From: JAVBQJ01 sp031549115
GTDB lineage: Bacteria > Verrucomicrobiota > Lentisphaeria > Victivallales > Victivallaceae
Assembly (NCBI GenBank): GCA_031549115.1
Contig: JAVBQJ010000024.1
Coordinates: forward strand, 1 to 18,993
Direction of reading: 5' to 3'
Length of the DNA stretch: 18,993 nucleotides
Positions 8,066-14,669 of this stretch are shown piece by piece. Position 1 is the first letter of the stretch, and every line of letters begins with the position of its first letter. The notes under the pieces were generated by a model. It was not told the DNA's origin and searched no databases. It saw only the letters and a list, made by a program, of their open reading frames with translations. Position numbers and translations under genes: made by a program.

Positions 8066-9355
8066 ATGACGTATCAGCATGGGGATATCGGGTGGTGGCA
8101 GGAGGCGCGTTTCGGGATGTTCATCCACTGGGGGCTGTATGCGCTCCCGGCGCGGCACGAATGGATCCGGAATTACGAAAAGATCAATAACGAAAACTAC
8201 CAGAAGTATTTCGATCACTTCGAACCGGATCTGTTCGATCCGAAAGAGTGGGCGCGCCAGGCCAAAGCCGCCGGGATGAAGTATTTCGTGATCACCGCCA
8301 AGCATCACGAAGGCTTCTGTATGTGGGACAGCAAATTCACCGATTACAAGGTGACCAATACACCGATCGGACGGGACCTGCTGCACGAAGTGGTGGATGC
8401 GTTCCGGGCCGAAGGGCTGGGAATCGGCCTGTATTATTCGTTGATCGACTGGCATCATCCGGATTTTACGGTCGATGATGTGCACCCGTTGCGCGACGAC
8501 CCGGAGCAGGACGCCAAAAACGCCGGCCGCGACATGCGCAAATATGCGCAGTACATGCGCGATCAGGTGACCGAACTTTTGACCGAATTCGGCAAAATCG
8601 ATATCCTGTGGTTCGACTTTTCGTATCCGCAATGGAAGCGTGGCAAAGGCCGGGACGACTGGGAATCGGAAAAACTGCTGGCGTTGATCCGCAAATTGCA
8701 GCCGCATGTGATCATCGACGACCGGATGGATTTGCCCGGCGCCGGCGACTTCGTCTCTCCCGAACAGTTCATCCCCTCGCGCGGCTTCAGTGACGCCAAC
8801 GGCAAGCCGGTTCCATGGGAAGGTTGTCAGACCTTCTCCGGCAGCTGGGGTTACTTCCGCGATGAAATGTCGTGGAAGCCGCCGATGGTGCTGCTGGGAA
8901 TGCTGATCCAGCATGTGGCGCGCGGCGGCAATCTGTTGATGAACGTCGGGCCGACCGGGCGCGGCGTGCTCGATCACCGGGCTTCGGCGGCATTGCAGGT
9001 TTTCGCGGACTGGATGAAGTTCAACAGCCGTTCGATCTACGGCTGTACCATGGCGCCGGAGGAGTTTCCGGAGCCGCAGGGGTGCCACTACACCTACAAT
9101 CTGAAAACCAACCGCATGTACGTGCATATTCTCAACTGGCCGTTCCAGCTGTTGCATTTGCCGCACCTGGCCGGGAAGATCGCCTACGCGCAGCTTCTGC
9201 ACGATGCCAGCGAGGTTCAGTTTACCGATGCGAAAAAGAAGAGCTTCGAAAACGACTACATGTGCGAGTCGCAGCCCGAACACTTCACTACGCTCCACTT
9301 GCCGGTATTGAAGCCGAATGTGGAAATTCCGGTCGTCGAACTGTTCCTGAAGTAA
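8066..9355 (+). CDS. Alpha-L-fucosidase, glycoside hydrolase family 29
   Basis: 429 residues, near the size of the GH29 catalytic domain plus a short C-terminal beta domain. Family motifs are clear: FGMFIHWGLYALP (16-28), KYFVITAKHHEGFCMWDS (72-89), GLYYSLIDWHHPDF (121-134), the nucleophile strand ILWFDFSYP with D184, and NLLMNVGPTGRG (289-300) at the end of the barrel. The enzyme removes alpha-linked L-fucose by a retaining mechanism. No signal peptide is present, so it should act in the cytoplasm on imported fucosylated oligosaccharides. A strong GGAGGA ribosome site lies about 8 bases before the ATG. It is monocistronic in this window and no transporter or fucose-catabolic genes adjoin it. 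The general acid/base residue cannot be assigned reliably by eye. Confidence 0.95.
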   Translation: MTYQHGDIGWWQEARFGMFIHWGLYALPARHEWIRNYEKINNENYQKYFDHFEPDLFDPKEWARQAKAAGMKYFVITAKHHEGFCMWDSKFTDYKVTNTPIGRDLLHEVVDAFRAEGLGIGLYYSLIDWHHPDFTVDDVHPLRDDPEQDAKNAGRDMRKYAQYMRDQVTELLTEFGKIDILWFDFSYPQWKRGKGRDDWESEKLLALIRKLQPHVIIDDRMDLPGAGDFVSPEQFIPSRGFSDANGKPVPWEGCQTFSGSWGYFRDEMSWKPPMVLLGMLIQHVARGGNLLMNVGPTGRGVLDHRASAALQVFADWMKFNSRSIYGCTMAPEEFPEPQGCHYTYNLKTNRMYVHILNWPFQLLHLPHLAGKIAYAQLLHDASEVQFTDAKKKSFENDYMCESQPEHFTTLHLPVLKPNVEIPVVELFLK

Positions 9356-9725
9356 GCTGGACAGGGCGAGCAGATAGTTCGAGGCCGCATTGCGCCCCGG
9401 CACCCGCGGGAGCTAATGTCGAGTCTCGCAGCCAATTCGTATTGTATACCTGAGGCGGTAGAGCCGACAACAGGCGTGGGTCCTGAAGGGGGTAGCCGGG
9501 GGAAACGATGAGTTTCCCCCGGAGGGACCGGATGTGTATTGTCGGCAGTAGCGGCGGCTTTTGTGGTGGTCGGCCGGTTCGACGCGGCAACCAACGCTTC
9601 CCCTGAAAAATGGTCGCGGAAGATGCCAAAGGCATCTGGAGCAGAGGTGCAGGGTCCTGTGACCCTGCCGTGGGGGTGTGGGGGACGAGAAGTCCCCCAC
9701 ATTCTCCCGAGTGCTACAACCACCC
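9356..9725. repeat. Convergent intergenic region with a cluster of four strong hairpins
   Basis: No credible gene lies between the fucosidase and thrS ends. Four perfect hairpins occur: CCGGGGGAAAC/GTTTCCCCCGG (9496-9522, loop GATGA); AGATGCC/GGCATCT (9621-9637, loop AAA); GCAGGGTC/GACCCTGC (9649-9668, loop CTGT); TGTGGGGGAC/GTCCCCCACA (9677-9701, loop GAGAA). The first is enclosed by GCCGACAA (9463-9470) and TTGTCGGC (9539-9546), with an inner GGTCC/GGACC pair (9479-9483, 9525-9529). None has a U-tract on either strand. This looks like a composite palindromic repeat element, which may also slow or end convergent transcription. Confidence 0.6.
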
Positions 9726-11453
9726 TTAAATCTTCTCTTCCACCTCGCGAGTCATGCGGGCGGCGAGATCGTCGACGGAGATGGTGCCGAGCTCGCCATC
9801 GTTGCGATGGCGGACGGCGACGGTGCCTTCGGCGGCTTCGCGCTCGCCGACGACGAGGATATAGTTCAAGCGCTCGTGGCGGGCGTCCTTGATTTTGGCG
9901 CCGAGACCGGCCTGACGGCTGTCGAGATCGACGCGGAAACCGCGTTGGCGCAGATCATCACGCAACTTGGCGGCGGCTTCGGTCTGGTTTTCGGTGATCG
10001 GCAGAATCCGGGCTTGCACCGGGGCGAGCCACAGCGGGAATGCGCCGGCGTACTGTTCGATCAGGATACCGAAGAAGCGTTCGATCGAGCCGAACAGAGC
10101 GCGGTGAACCATGAACGGCTGGTGCTTCTTGCCGTCTTCGCCGATGTAGGTCATATTGAAGCGCTCGGGCAGGTTGAAGTCGAACTGGATGGTCGAGGTT
10201 TGCCATTCGCGGCCGATCGCGTCCTTGACCTTGAGGTCGATTTTCGGACCGTAGAAGGCGCCGCCGCCTTCGTCGACTTCACAGTCGAGACCGGCTTTTT
10301 CCACGGCTTTCTTCAACGCGACGAGGGCTTTTTCCCAACGGGCCGGGTCACCGACCGCTTTGGCGGGGCGGGTGGCCAGATAGGGCTTGATCTCCTTGAA
10401 GCCGAATTCCTTCCAGATCGACAGGCTGAAACGCAATACTTCGGCGATTTCGTCCTCAATCTGCTCCGGGGTACAGACGATGTGGGCATCGTCCTGGGTG
10501 AAGCCGCGGACGCGCAGCAAACCGTGCAGCACGCCGGACTTTTCATAACGGTACACGGTGCCGAGTTCGGCCCAGCGCAGCGGCAGCTCCCGGTAGGAAC
10601 GCAGCCGCGACTGGTAGATTTCAATGTGGAACGGGCAGTTCATCGGCTTGACATAATAGTCGTTTTCGTCGATTTCCATCGCCGAATACATCGAATCGCG
10701 GTAGAAGTCGAGGTGCCCCGAGGTTTCCCACAGGACACTGCGGCCGATGTGCGGCGTATACATCAACTGGTAGCCGTTCTTGTAGTGGCGGTCACGCCAG
10801 TAGGTTTCGATGGCGTTACGGACGAAAGCGCCTTTCGGGTGCCACAACACCAGGCCGGGGCCGACATTTTCGGAGAAGCTGAACAAGTCCAGCTCCTTGC
10901 CCAGTTTGCGGTGGTCGCGCTTTGCCGCCTCTTCGAGCATGGTCAAATGCGCCTTGAGCTCCTCTTCGGTGGCGAAAGCGATACCGTAGATGCGCTGCAG
11001 CATCGGATTCTTTTCATCGCCGCGGAAATACGAGCCCGCGACCGACAGCAGCTTCACCGCGCCGATGCAGCCGGAGTGCTCCACATGCGGACCACGGCAC
11101 AGATCGACATAGTCGCCGGTCCGGTAAAAGGTGATGACGCCATCCTCCGGAATGTCCGCCAGACGCTCCAGCTTGAAGGTCTGGTTGTCCTCTTTCAACA
11201 TCTTTTCGGCTTCCGCCCGCGACAGTTCGAAGCGCTCGAACGGCAGCTTCCGTCCGATCAGCTTCCGCATCGCCTTTTCAATGCTCTTCAAATCCTCCGG
11301 CGTCAACGAACGGTCGAGGTCGAAATCGTAATAAAAGCCGTTTTCGGTGGCCGGGCCGATATCGAATTTCGCATTCGGGAACAACTGTTTCACCGCCGCC
11401 GCCATCACGTGGGCGGCGCTGTGCCGGATCGTATCCAAACTGTATTCGCTCAT
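9726..11453 (-). CDS. thrS: Threonine--tRNA ligase lacking the TGS domain
   Basis: 575 residues; it charges tRNA-Thr with threonine in the cytoplasm. The N-terminal editing domain begins at once with H11-S-A-A-H15 and contains DLC119RGPH, the site that clears mischarged serine. The class II core follows: zinc ligands C273 (MNCPFH), H324 (DDAHI) and H450 (VHRALFGS); motif 2 around RWAELGTVYRYEKSG (293-307); motif 3 VHRALFGSIERFFGIL (449-464). The anticodon-binding domain fills about 475-575. The roughly 60-residue TGS domain of the E. coli type is absent, and no in-frame TGS-like text lies upstream. The start has a weak ribosome site (GAGAG). It lies 365 bases downstream of rnhB and probably has its own promoter (TTGACC at 11505-11510, AT-rich -10 region 11481-11489). 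Confidence 0.96.
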   Translation of the reverse strand: MSEYSLDTIRHSAAHVMAAAVKQLFPNAKFDIGPATENGFYYDFDLDRSLTPEDLKSIEKAMRKLIGRKLPFERFELSRAEAEKMLKEDNQTFKLERLADIPEDGVITFYRTGDYVDLCRGPHVEHSGCIGAVKLLSVAGSYFRGDEKNPMLQRIYGIAFATEEELKAHLTMLEEAAKRDHRKLGKELDLFSFSENVGPGLVLWHPKGAFVRNAIETYWRDRHYKNGYQLMYTPHIGRSVLWETSGHLDFYRDSMYSAMEIDENDYYVKPMNCPFHIEIYQSRLRSYRELPLRWAELGTVYRYEKSGVLHGLLRVRGFTQDDAHIVCTPEQIEDEIAEVLRFSLSIWKEFGFKEIKPYLATRPAKAVGDPARWEKALVALKKAVEKAGLDCEVDEGGGAFYGPKIDLKVKDAIGREWQTSTIQFDFNLPERFNMTYIGEDGKKHQPFMVHRALFGSIERFFGILIEQYAGAFPLWLAPVQARILPITENQTEAAAKLRDDLRQRGFRVDLDSRQAGLGAKIKDARHERLNYILVVGEREAAEGTVAVRHRNDGELGTISVDDLAARMTREVEEKI

Positions 11454-11818
11454 GATTTTCTCTCTGATATGAAAATAATAAATATGATATAAGGTTTATG
11501 GGCCGGTCAAATGCGGCCCCGGGTCACACCCGCGCCGGTTGCGCGGGGTGTCCTCCCTTCGATTCGAATAACGTTGTTCATCGTCTTACTTTACTTTCAT
11601 TTTCCCGAGCGTGAAAGGAACCGCCGCCGGTACGGCATCCCGCAAGCTATATTTCCTCAAGGGCATCCCCAACGAGGGATGCCCCACAGGCAGTGGCACG
11701 TGCCACCCGTATGACGGAGTGCAGACCGCCCGCTGCGCGTGGTTCTATTTTATTATTTATGAAGAACTTTGGAGAGGGCAGAAAACTTTTCTTCCGTCTC
11801 CGAATCTCTTCCGTTTCC
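11454..11818. repeat. Intergenic region between rnhB and thrS with palindromes and hairpins
   Basis: No credible gene. It contains GGGCATCCC/GGGATGCCC (11661-11684, 6-nt loop); the 14-bp perfect palindrome GTGGCACGTGCCAC (11693-11706); a long GC hairpin ACACCCGCGC/GCGCGGGGTGT (11526-11551, one bulged G); and GGCCG/CGGCC (11501-11518). The last two would lie in or just upstream of the thrS leader on the minus strand. No U-tract follows, and no T-box consensus is visible. The style matches the hairpin cluster on the other side of thrS. Confidence 0.5.
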
Positions 11819-12472
11819 TCAAAACAACTCCGGCTGTTCCGGCGGCGGCGCAACCACCTCGCGCACCGGTGCGAAGCTGCGGCGGTGAATCGGAGTCGCC
11901 CCCAATGTCTTCAACGCCAGCATGTGCCGCTCCGTCCCATAACCCTTGTTCTCCGCCAGGCCGTACCCCGGGTATTCGATATCCAGCTTCACCATCAGCC
12001 GGTCCCGGTACACTTTCGCGATAATGCTGGCCGCCGCAATGCTCGCCGATTTGGCGTCGCCCTTGACGATCGCCCGGTTCGGCGCCGGCAGATGCGGCAC
12101 CGGACGCCCGTCCACCAGAATATATTCCGTTTCCGGTAATTGCGCCAGCGCCAGACGCATCGCCTCGTGCGTCGCCTGCAAAATATTGATCCGGTCGATC
12201 CGCTCCGGACCCACCTCCGCAAGGCCGATCCGAATTCCCGGCGTTTCCCGGATCGCCGCGTCCAACTCCTCGCGCACCGTTTCGGTCAACTGCTTGGAGT
12301 CGTTGACCCGGACGATTGGCGCATCCCGCGGCCAGATCACCGCCGCGGCCACCACCGGCCCGGCCAGCGGTCCCCGACCGACTTCATCGACACCGGCGAT
12401 GAAAGAAAAACCCTCCGCCCACAGCTCGCGCTCCAGGCAGAGGAGTTTGTCATCCTGTTCCAGATAGTTCAT
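11819..12472 (-). CDS. rnhB: Ribonuclease HII
   Basis: 217 residues; it removes ribonucleotides misincorporated in DNA and RNA of RNA-DNA hybrids. The four acidic active-site residues are visible: D29 and E30 in AGVDEVGRGPLAGPVVAAAV, D121 in YILVDG and D139 in IVKGDAKSASIAAASIIAKV. KGYGT followed by H (near 178-184) and the C-terminal RRSFAPV are also typical. Length is normal for the family. It is the last gene of the rpsP-khpA-trmD-rplS run. Its ATG overlaps the stop of a possible 22-codon ORF (ATGA), and no good ribosome site of its own is visible, so it may depend on translational coupling. Confidence 0.96.
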   Translation of the reverse strand: MNYLEQDDKLLCLERELWAEGFSFIAGVDEVGRGPLAGPVVAAAVIWPRDAPIVRVNDSKQLTETVREELDAAIRETPGIRIGLAEVGPERIDRINILQATHEAMRLALAQLPETEYILVDGRPVPHLPAPNRAIVKGDAKSASIAAASIIAKVYRDRLMVKLDIEYPGYGLAENKGYGTERHMLALKTLGATPIHRRSFAPVREVVAPPPEQPELF

Positions 12473-12537
12473 TGGAGAACTGCCTGGCCGGAGTGCTTCC
12501 GGGAAATCCTGTTCCGCCGGTTCGTGATCGCAATCAT
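12469..12537 (-). CDS. Possible 22-residue ORF translationally coupled to rnhB
   Basis: An ATG at 12537 is preceded by GGAGGAG at seven bases, one of the best ribosome sites in the window. The frame encodes 22 residues, starting MIAITNRRNRISRK, and stops with TGA overlapping the rnhB ATG as ATGA. The peptide is basic and matches no family I know. Its likely role is to deliver ribosomes to rnhB, which lacks a clear ribosome site. It could also be the remnant of a lost gene. The support is position and ribosome site only. Confidence 0.35.
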   Translation of the reverse strand: MIAITNRRNRISRKHSGQAVLQ

Positions 12538-12570
12538 CGCAGCACTCCTCCGAGGTTGGCGTCGCGGAAA

Positions 12571-12918
12571 TCAGGCCTCGCGGGCTTCCTTGACGCGGGC
12601 CGCCTTACCGACCTTGCTGCGCAGATAGTGCAGCTTGGCGCGGCGGACTTCGCCCCTGCGCACTACTTCGATCTTGTCGATCCGGGGGCTGTGAACCGGG
12701 AATACCCGCTCCACACCCTGGCCGAACGATACCCGGCGCACGGTGAAGGTCTCTTCGACGCCGCTGCCGCGACGGCGGATCACCGTACCGGTGAAGCTCT
12801 GAATACGTTCGGTATCGCCTTCGACGATCTTCACGTAAATTTTGATCGTATCGCCGATGCCGAATTGGCCGGCGCCCTCCCGCAACTGCTCGTTGCGGAT
12901 CTTGTCCACTATGTTCAT
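12571..12918 (-). CDS. rplS: 50S ribosomal protein L19
   Basis: 115 residues, the usual size. It binds 23S rRNA at the interface with the 30S subunit. Family text is clear: FGIGDTIKIYVKIVEGDTERIQSFTG is followed by VIRRRGSGVEETFTVRRVS, GVERVFPVHSP and RRAKLHYLR. The ATG overlaps the trmD stop as ATGA (12915-12918), with AGGAGG seven bases upstream inside the trmD end. The order rpsP, KH gene, trmD, rplS is the classical bacterial arrangement. Confidence 0.97.
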   Translation of the reverse strand: MNIVDKIRNEQLREGAGQFGIGDTIKIYVKIVEGDTERIQSFTGTVIRRRGSGVEETFTVRRVSFGQGVERVFPVHSPRIDKIEVVRRGEVRRAKLHYLRSKVGKAARVKEAREA

Positions 12919-13637
12919 CTGTCAGCCTCCTGTTGCTCAAATAATTGTTCCGTCGTTTTCGGCGCCGCCAGTAAATCCGGACGGCGCGCCAACGTCAAAA
13001 GTTCCGATTGCTCACGCCGCCAACGGGCGATGCGTCCATGATCGCCGGATAACAGAATTTCCGGCACCACATGGCCGCGATACTCCGCCGGCCGTGTATA
13101 TTGGGGATATTCGAGAAAATCCCCTGTGAATGATTCGCTTTCACTTGATTCGTCACATCCCAGCACCCCGGGCAACAACCGCGCCACCGCGTCGATCATC
13201 ACCATCGCGGCCAGATTGCCGCTGGTCAGCACATAATCGCCGATGGACAATTCCCGTAAATCGAGAATTTCGCGTACCCGCTCGTCCACACCTTCGTAGT
13301 GGCCGCAGACGATAATCAGATGTTCCGCCGCCGCCAACTCCCGCGCCACTTTTTGCGTAAACCGCTCACCGCGCGGCGAAGTCATCACCAGCACCGAGTT
13401 CTCCCGGCGCAACGACTCCACCGCTTCGCACAATGGCTCGACCTTCATCAACATACCCGGTCCGCCGCCATACGGTTTGTCATCCACAGTGCCGCGTTCG
13501 TCATGCGCAAAACTCCGCAAGTCCACCGCGTTTATGCTCAGCAGGCTGTTTTTCGCCGCCCGTCCGAGAATGCTGTGTCCCAAAGGCCCCGGATACATCT
13601 CCGGGAAAATTGTGACGACATCAATATGCAATTTCAA
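12915..13637 (-). CDS. trmD: tRNA (guanine37-N1)-methyltransferase
   Basis: 240 residues. It methylates G37 next to the anticodon using S-adenosylmethionine, preventing +1 frameshifting. SPOUT trefoil-knot motifs are present: IDVVTIFPEMY (5-15), DDKPYGGGPGMLM (52-64), IIVCGHYEGVDERV, ELSIGDYVLTSG and LEYPQYTRP. The only start that gives the conserved N-terminus is TTG at 13637, which overlaps the TGA of the KH gene as TTGA and has no strong ribosome site. Translation is therefore probably coupled to the upstream gene. It overlaps rplS by 4 nt. Confidence 0.96.
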   Translation of the reverse strand: MKLHIDVVTIFPEMYPGPLGHSILGRAAKNSLLSINAVDLRSFAHDERGTVDDKPYGGGPGMLMKVEPLCEAVESLRRENSVLVMTSPRGERFTQKVARELAAAEHLIIVCGHYEGVDERVREILDLRELSIGDYVLTSGNLAAMVMIDAVARLLPGVLGCDESSESESFTGDFLEYPQYTRPAEYRGHVVPEILLSGDHGRIARWRREQSELLTLARRPDLLAAPKTTEQLFEQQEADR

Positions 13638-13972
13638 TCAACCACTTCGACGGTGATCTTCTGCTGCAAACGGCCTGCCGCACCGCTGGCGAGAGAACGA
13701 ATCGCCATGATGGTTTTGCCACGCTTGCCGACGATCTTGCCGATGTCTTCCTTACGGCAGTCGATCTTGATGACCGTCCGCTCGTCTCCGGTTTCGCTGG
13801 ACACCCGGACTTCATCCGGATAATCCACCAGCGACTTGGCGACGAAAGCGACGAAGTTTTCCAGGTCGCCGAGGCCGCGTTCCGCCGGTTTGCATGCCGC
13901 TGTGCCTTTGCAGCCACAGCCGGACGCCTGGTCCGCGCTCAAACCGAAAAGTTTCAATATGGATTTAAACAC
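13634..13972 (-). CDS. khpA: KH-domain RNA-binding protein (KhpA-like) with Cys-containing N-terminal extension
   Basis: 112 residues with a GTG start (GGAAG four bases upstream). Residues about 36-112 are the single type II KH domain typical of this position between rpsP and trmD, with the RNA-binding GxxG loop as G82-K-R-G85 in IGKIVGKRGKTIMAI. Family members bind many RNAs, often with KhpB, and affect cell size and translation. The N-terminal about 35 residues are additional to the usual protein of roughly 75-80 residues. They contain C19-G-C21 and C27 (SGCGCKGTAACKPAE), a possible metal-binding or redox element. It lies 27 bases after rpsP and overlaps trmD by 4 nt. Confidence 0.88.
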   Translation of the reverse strand: MFKSILKLFGLSADQASGCGCKGTAACKPAERGLGDLENFVAFVAKSLVDYPDEVRVSSETGDERTVIKIDCRKEDIGKIVGKRGKTIMAIRSLASGAAGRLQQKITVEVVD

Positions 13973-13999
13973 TTTACTTCCCTGTCAGTACCGAACTGG

Positions 14000-14371
14000 T
14001 TAGTTCGCTTCCGCCGCCTGCGCGGCTTCTTCCTTGGCCTTGGCTTCCGCCGCAGCTTTCGCTTGCGCTTCCGCTTCCAACTTCGCTTTCACTTTTTTGG
14101 ACACGGAGGGCTTGCGCTGACGATCCGCCAACTTCACGCCGTTCTTGGCGCGTTCGGCAATATCGCCGACAGTGTCAGAGGGAGTGGCGCCGCTGGCCAC
14201 CCAGGCCATATAGCGTTCCAGATTGATCCGCTCTTCCTTCTTCCGCGGATCGTAAAAACCGATTTCTTCAATCGCCTTGCCGTCCCGGCTCATCCGTTGA
14301 TCCATTACCACCACCCGGAAGCAGGACATGTTGCGCGTACCGGTACGCTTCAATCTGATTCTAACCGACAT
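14000..14371 (-). CDS. rpsP: 30S ribosomal protein S16 with Ala/Lys/Glu-rich tail
   Basis: 123 residues. The S16 core occupies about 1-85: VRIRLKRTGTRNMSCFRVVV, then IEEIGFYDPRKKEERINL and WVASGATPSDTV. It binds 16S rRNA early in 30S assembly. Residues about 93-123 are a low-complexity tail of Ala, Lys and Glu, which is probably helical and surface exposed; such tails vary between lineages. The ATG is preceded by GAGG and AAGG. It is the first gene of the ribosomal/tRNA-modification transcript that runs leftward to rnhB. Confidence 0.96.
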   Translation of the reverse strand: MSVRIRLKRTGTRNMSCFRVVVMDQRMSRDGKAIEEIGFYDPRKKEERINLERYMAWVASGATPSDTVGDIAERAKNGVKLADRQRKPSVSKKVKAKLEAEAQAKAAAEAKAKEEAAQAAEAN

Positions 14372-14488
14372 ACCTTCGTAACCTCTTTGTCATTATGGTT
14401 TTTTGTTTCAGACACCCGTTTTGTCATGCGACCCAGCCGCTGGTCTGTCACGACGCGTCGTAAATGTCAAGTTGTTATAAAACTGAAT

Positions 14489-14516
14489 AATATATAGCCA
14501 AATACCGAATATTCAA
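14489..14516 (-). promoter_or_regulatory. Promoter of the rpsP operon
   Basis: On the minus strand TTGAAT (14511-14516), 16 nt, TATATT (14489-14494). The -35 is preceded by GAGC, giving GAGCTTGA, as in the two promoters at the right end of the window. The leader to the rpsP ATG is about 110 nt and contains the 12-bp palindrome ACGACGCGTCGT (14450-14461). Confidence 0.6.
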
Positions 14517-14599
14517 GCTCTTTTACGGTTTTTTTTCGCCGGTTGCGGCTTTTTCGGAGGATCCGGCCGGATCTCCCGCAAAAAATGTTCCCGGGCGTG

Positions 14600-14628
14600 T
14601 TGCAAAATGATGGAAATGGTGCTATAGT
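14600..14628 (+). promoter_or_regulatory. Promoter of pckG
   Basis: TTGCAA (14600-14605), 17 nt, TATAGT (14623-14628). Downstream, the ten bases AAGGAGTCAA occur twice (14639-14648 and 14657-14666). The second copy is the ribosome binding site of pckG, eight bases before the ATG. Confidence 0.65.
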
Positions 14629-14669
14629 AAGGGTTCTTAAGGAGTCAACCTTTCACAAGGAGTCAAAGA

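Noticed and set aside
7973..9403. 476-codon minus-strand open frame opposite the fucosidase
   Set aside because: Antisense to a complete GH29 gene with host-like codon use.
9256..9723. Open frames through the hairpin region after thrS
   Set aside because: They read through several perfect palindromes and into the antisense of the fucosidase end; the products are Pro/Arg-rich and artificial.
9678..11492. 604-codon plus-strand open frame opposite thrS
   Set aside because: It is the antisense shadow of a clear ThrRS gene; its product is low-complexity and matches no family.
11454..11560. T-box leader for thrS
   Set aside because: No T-box sequence or terminator/antiterminator pair with a U-tract is visible on the minus strand.
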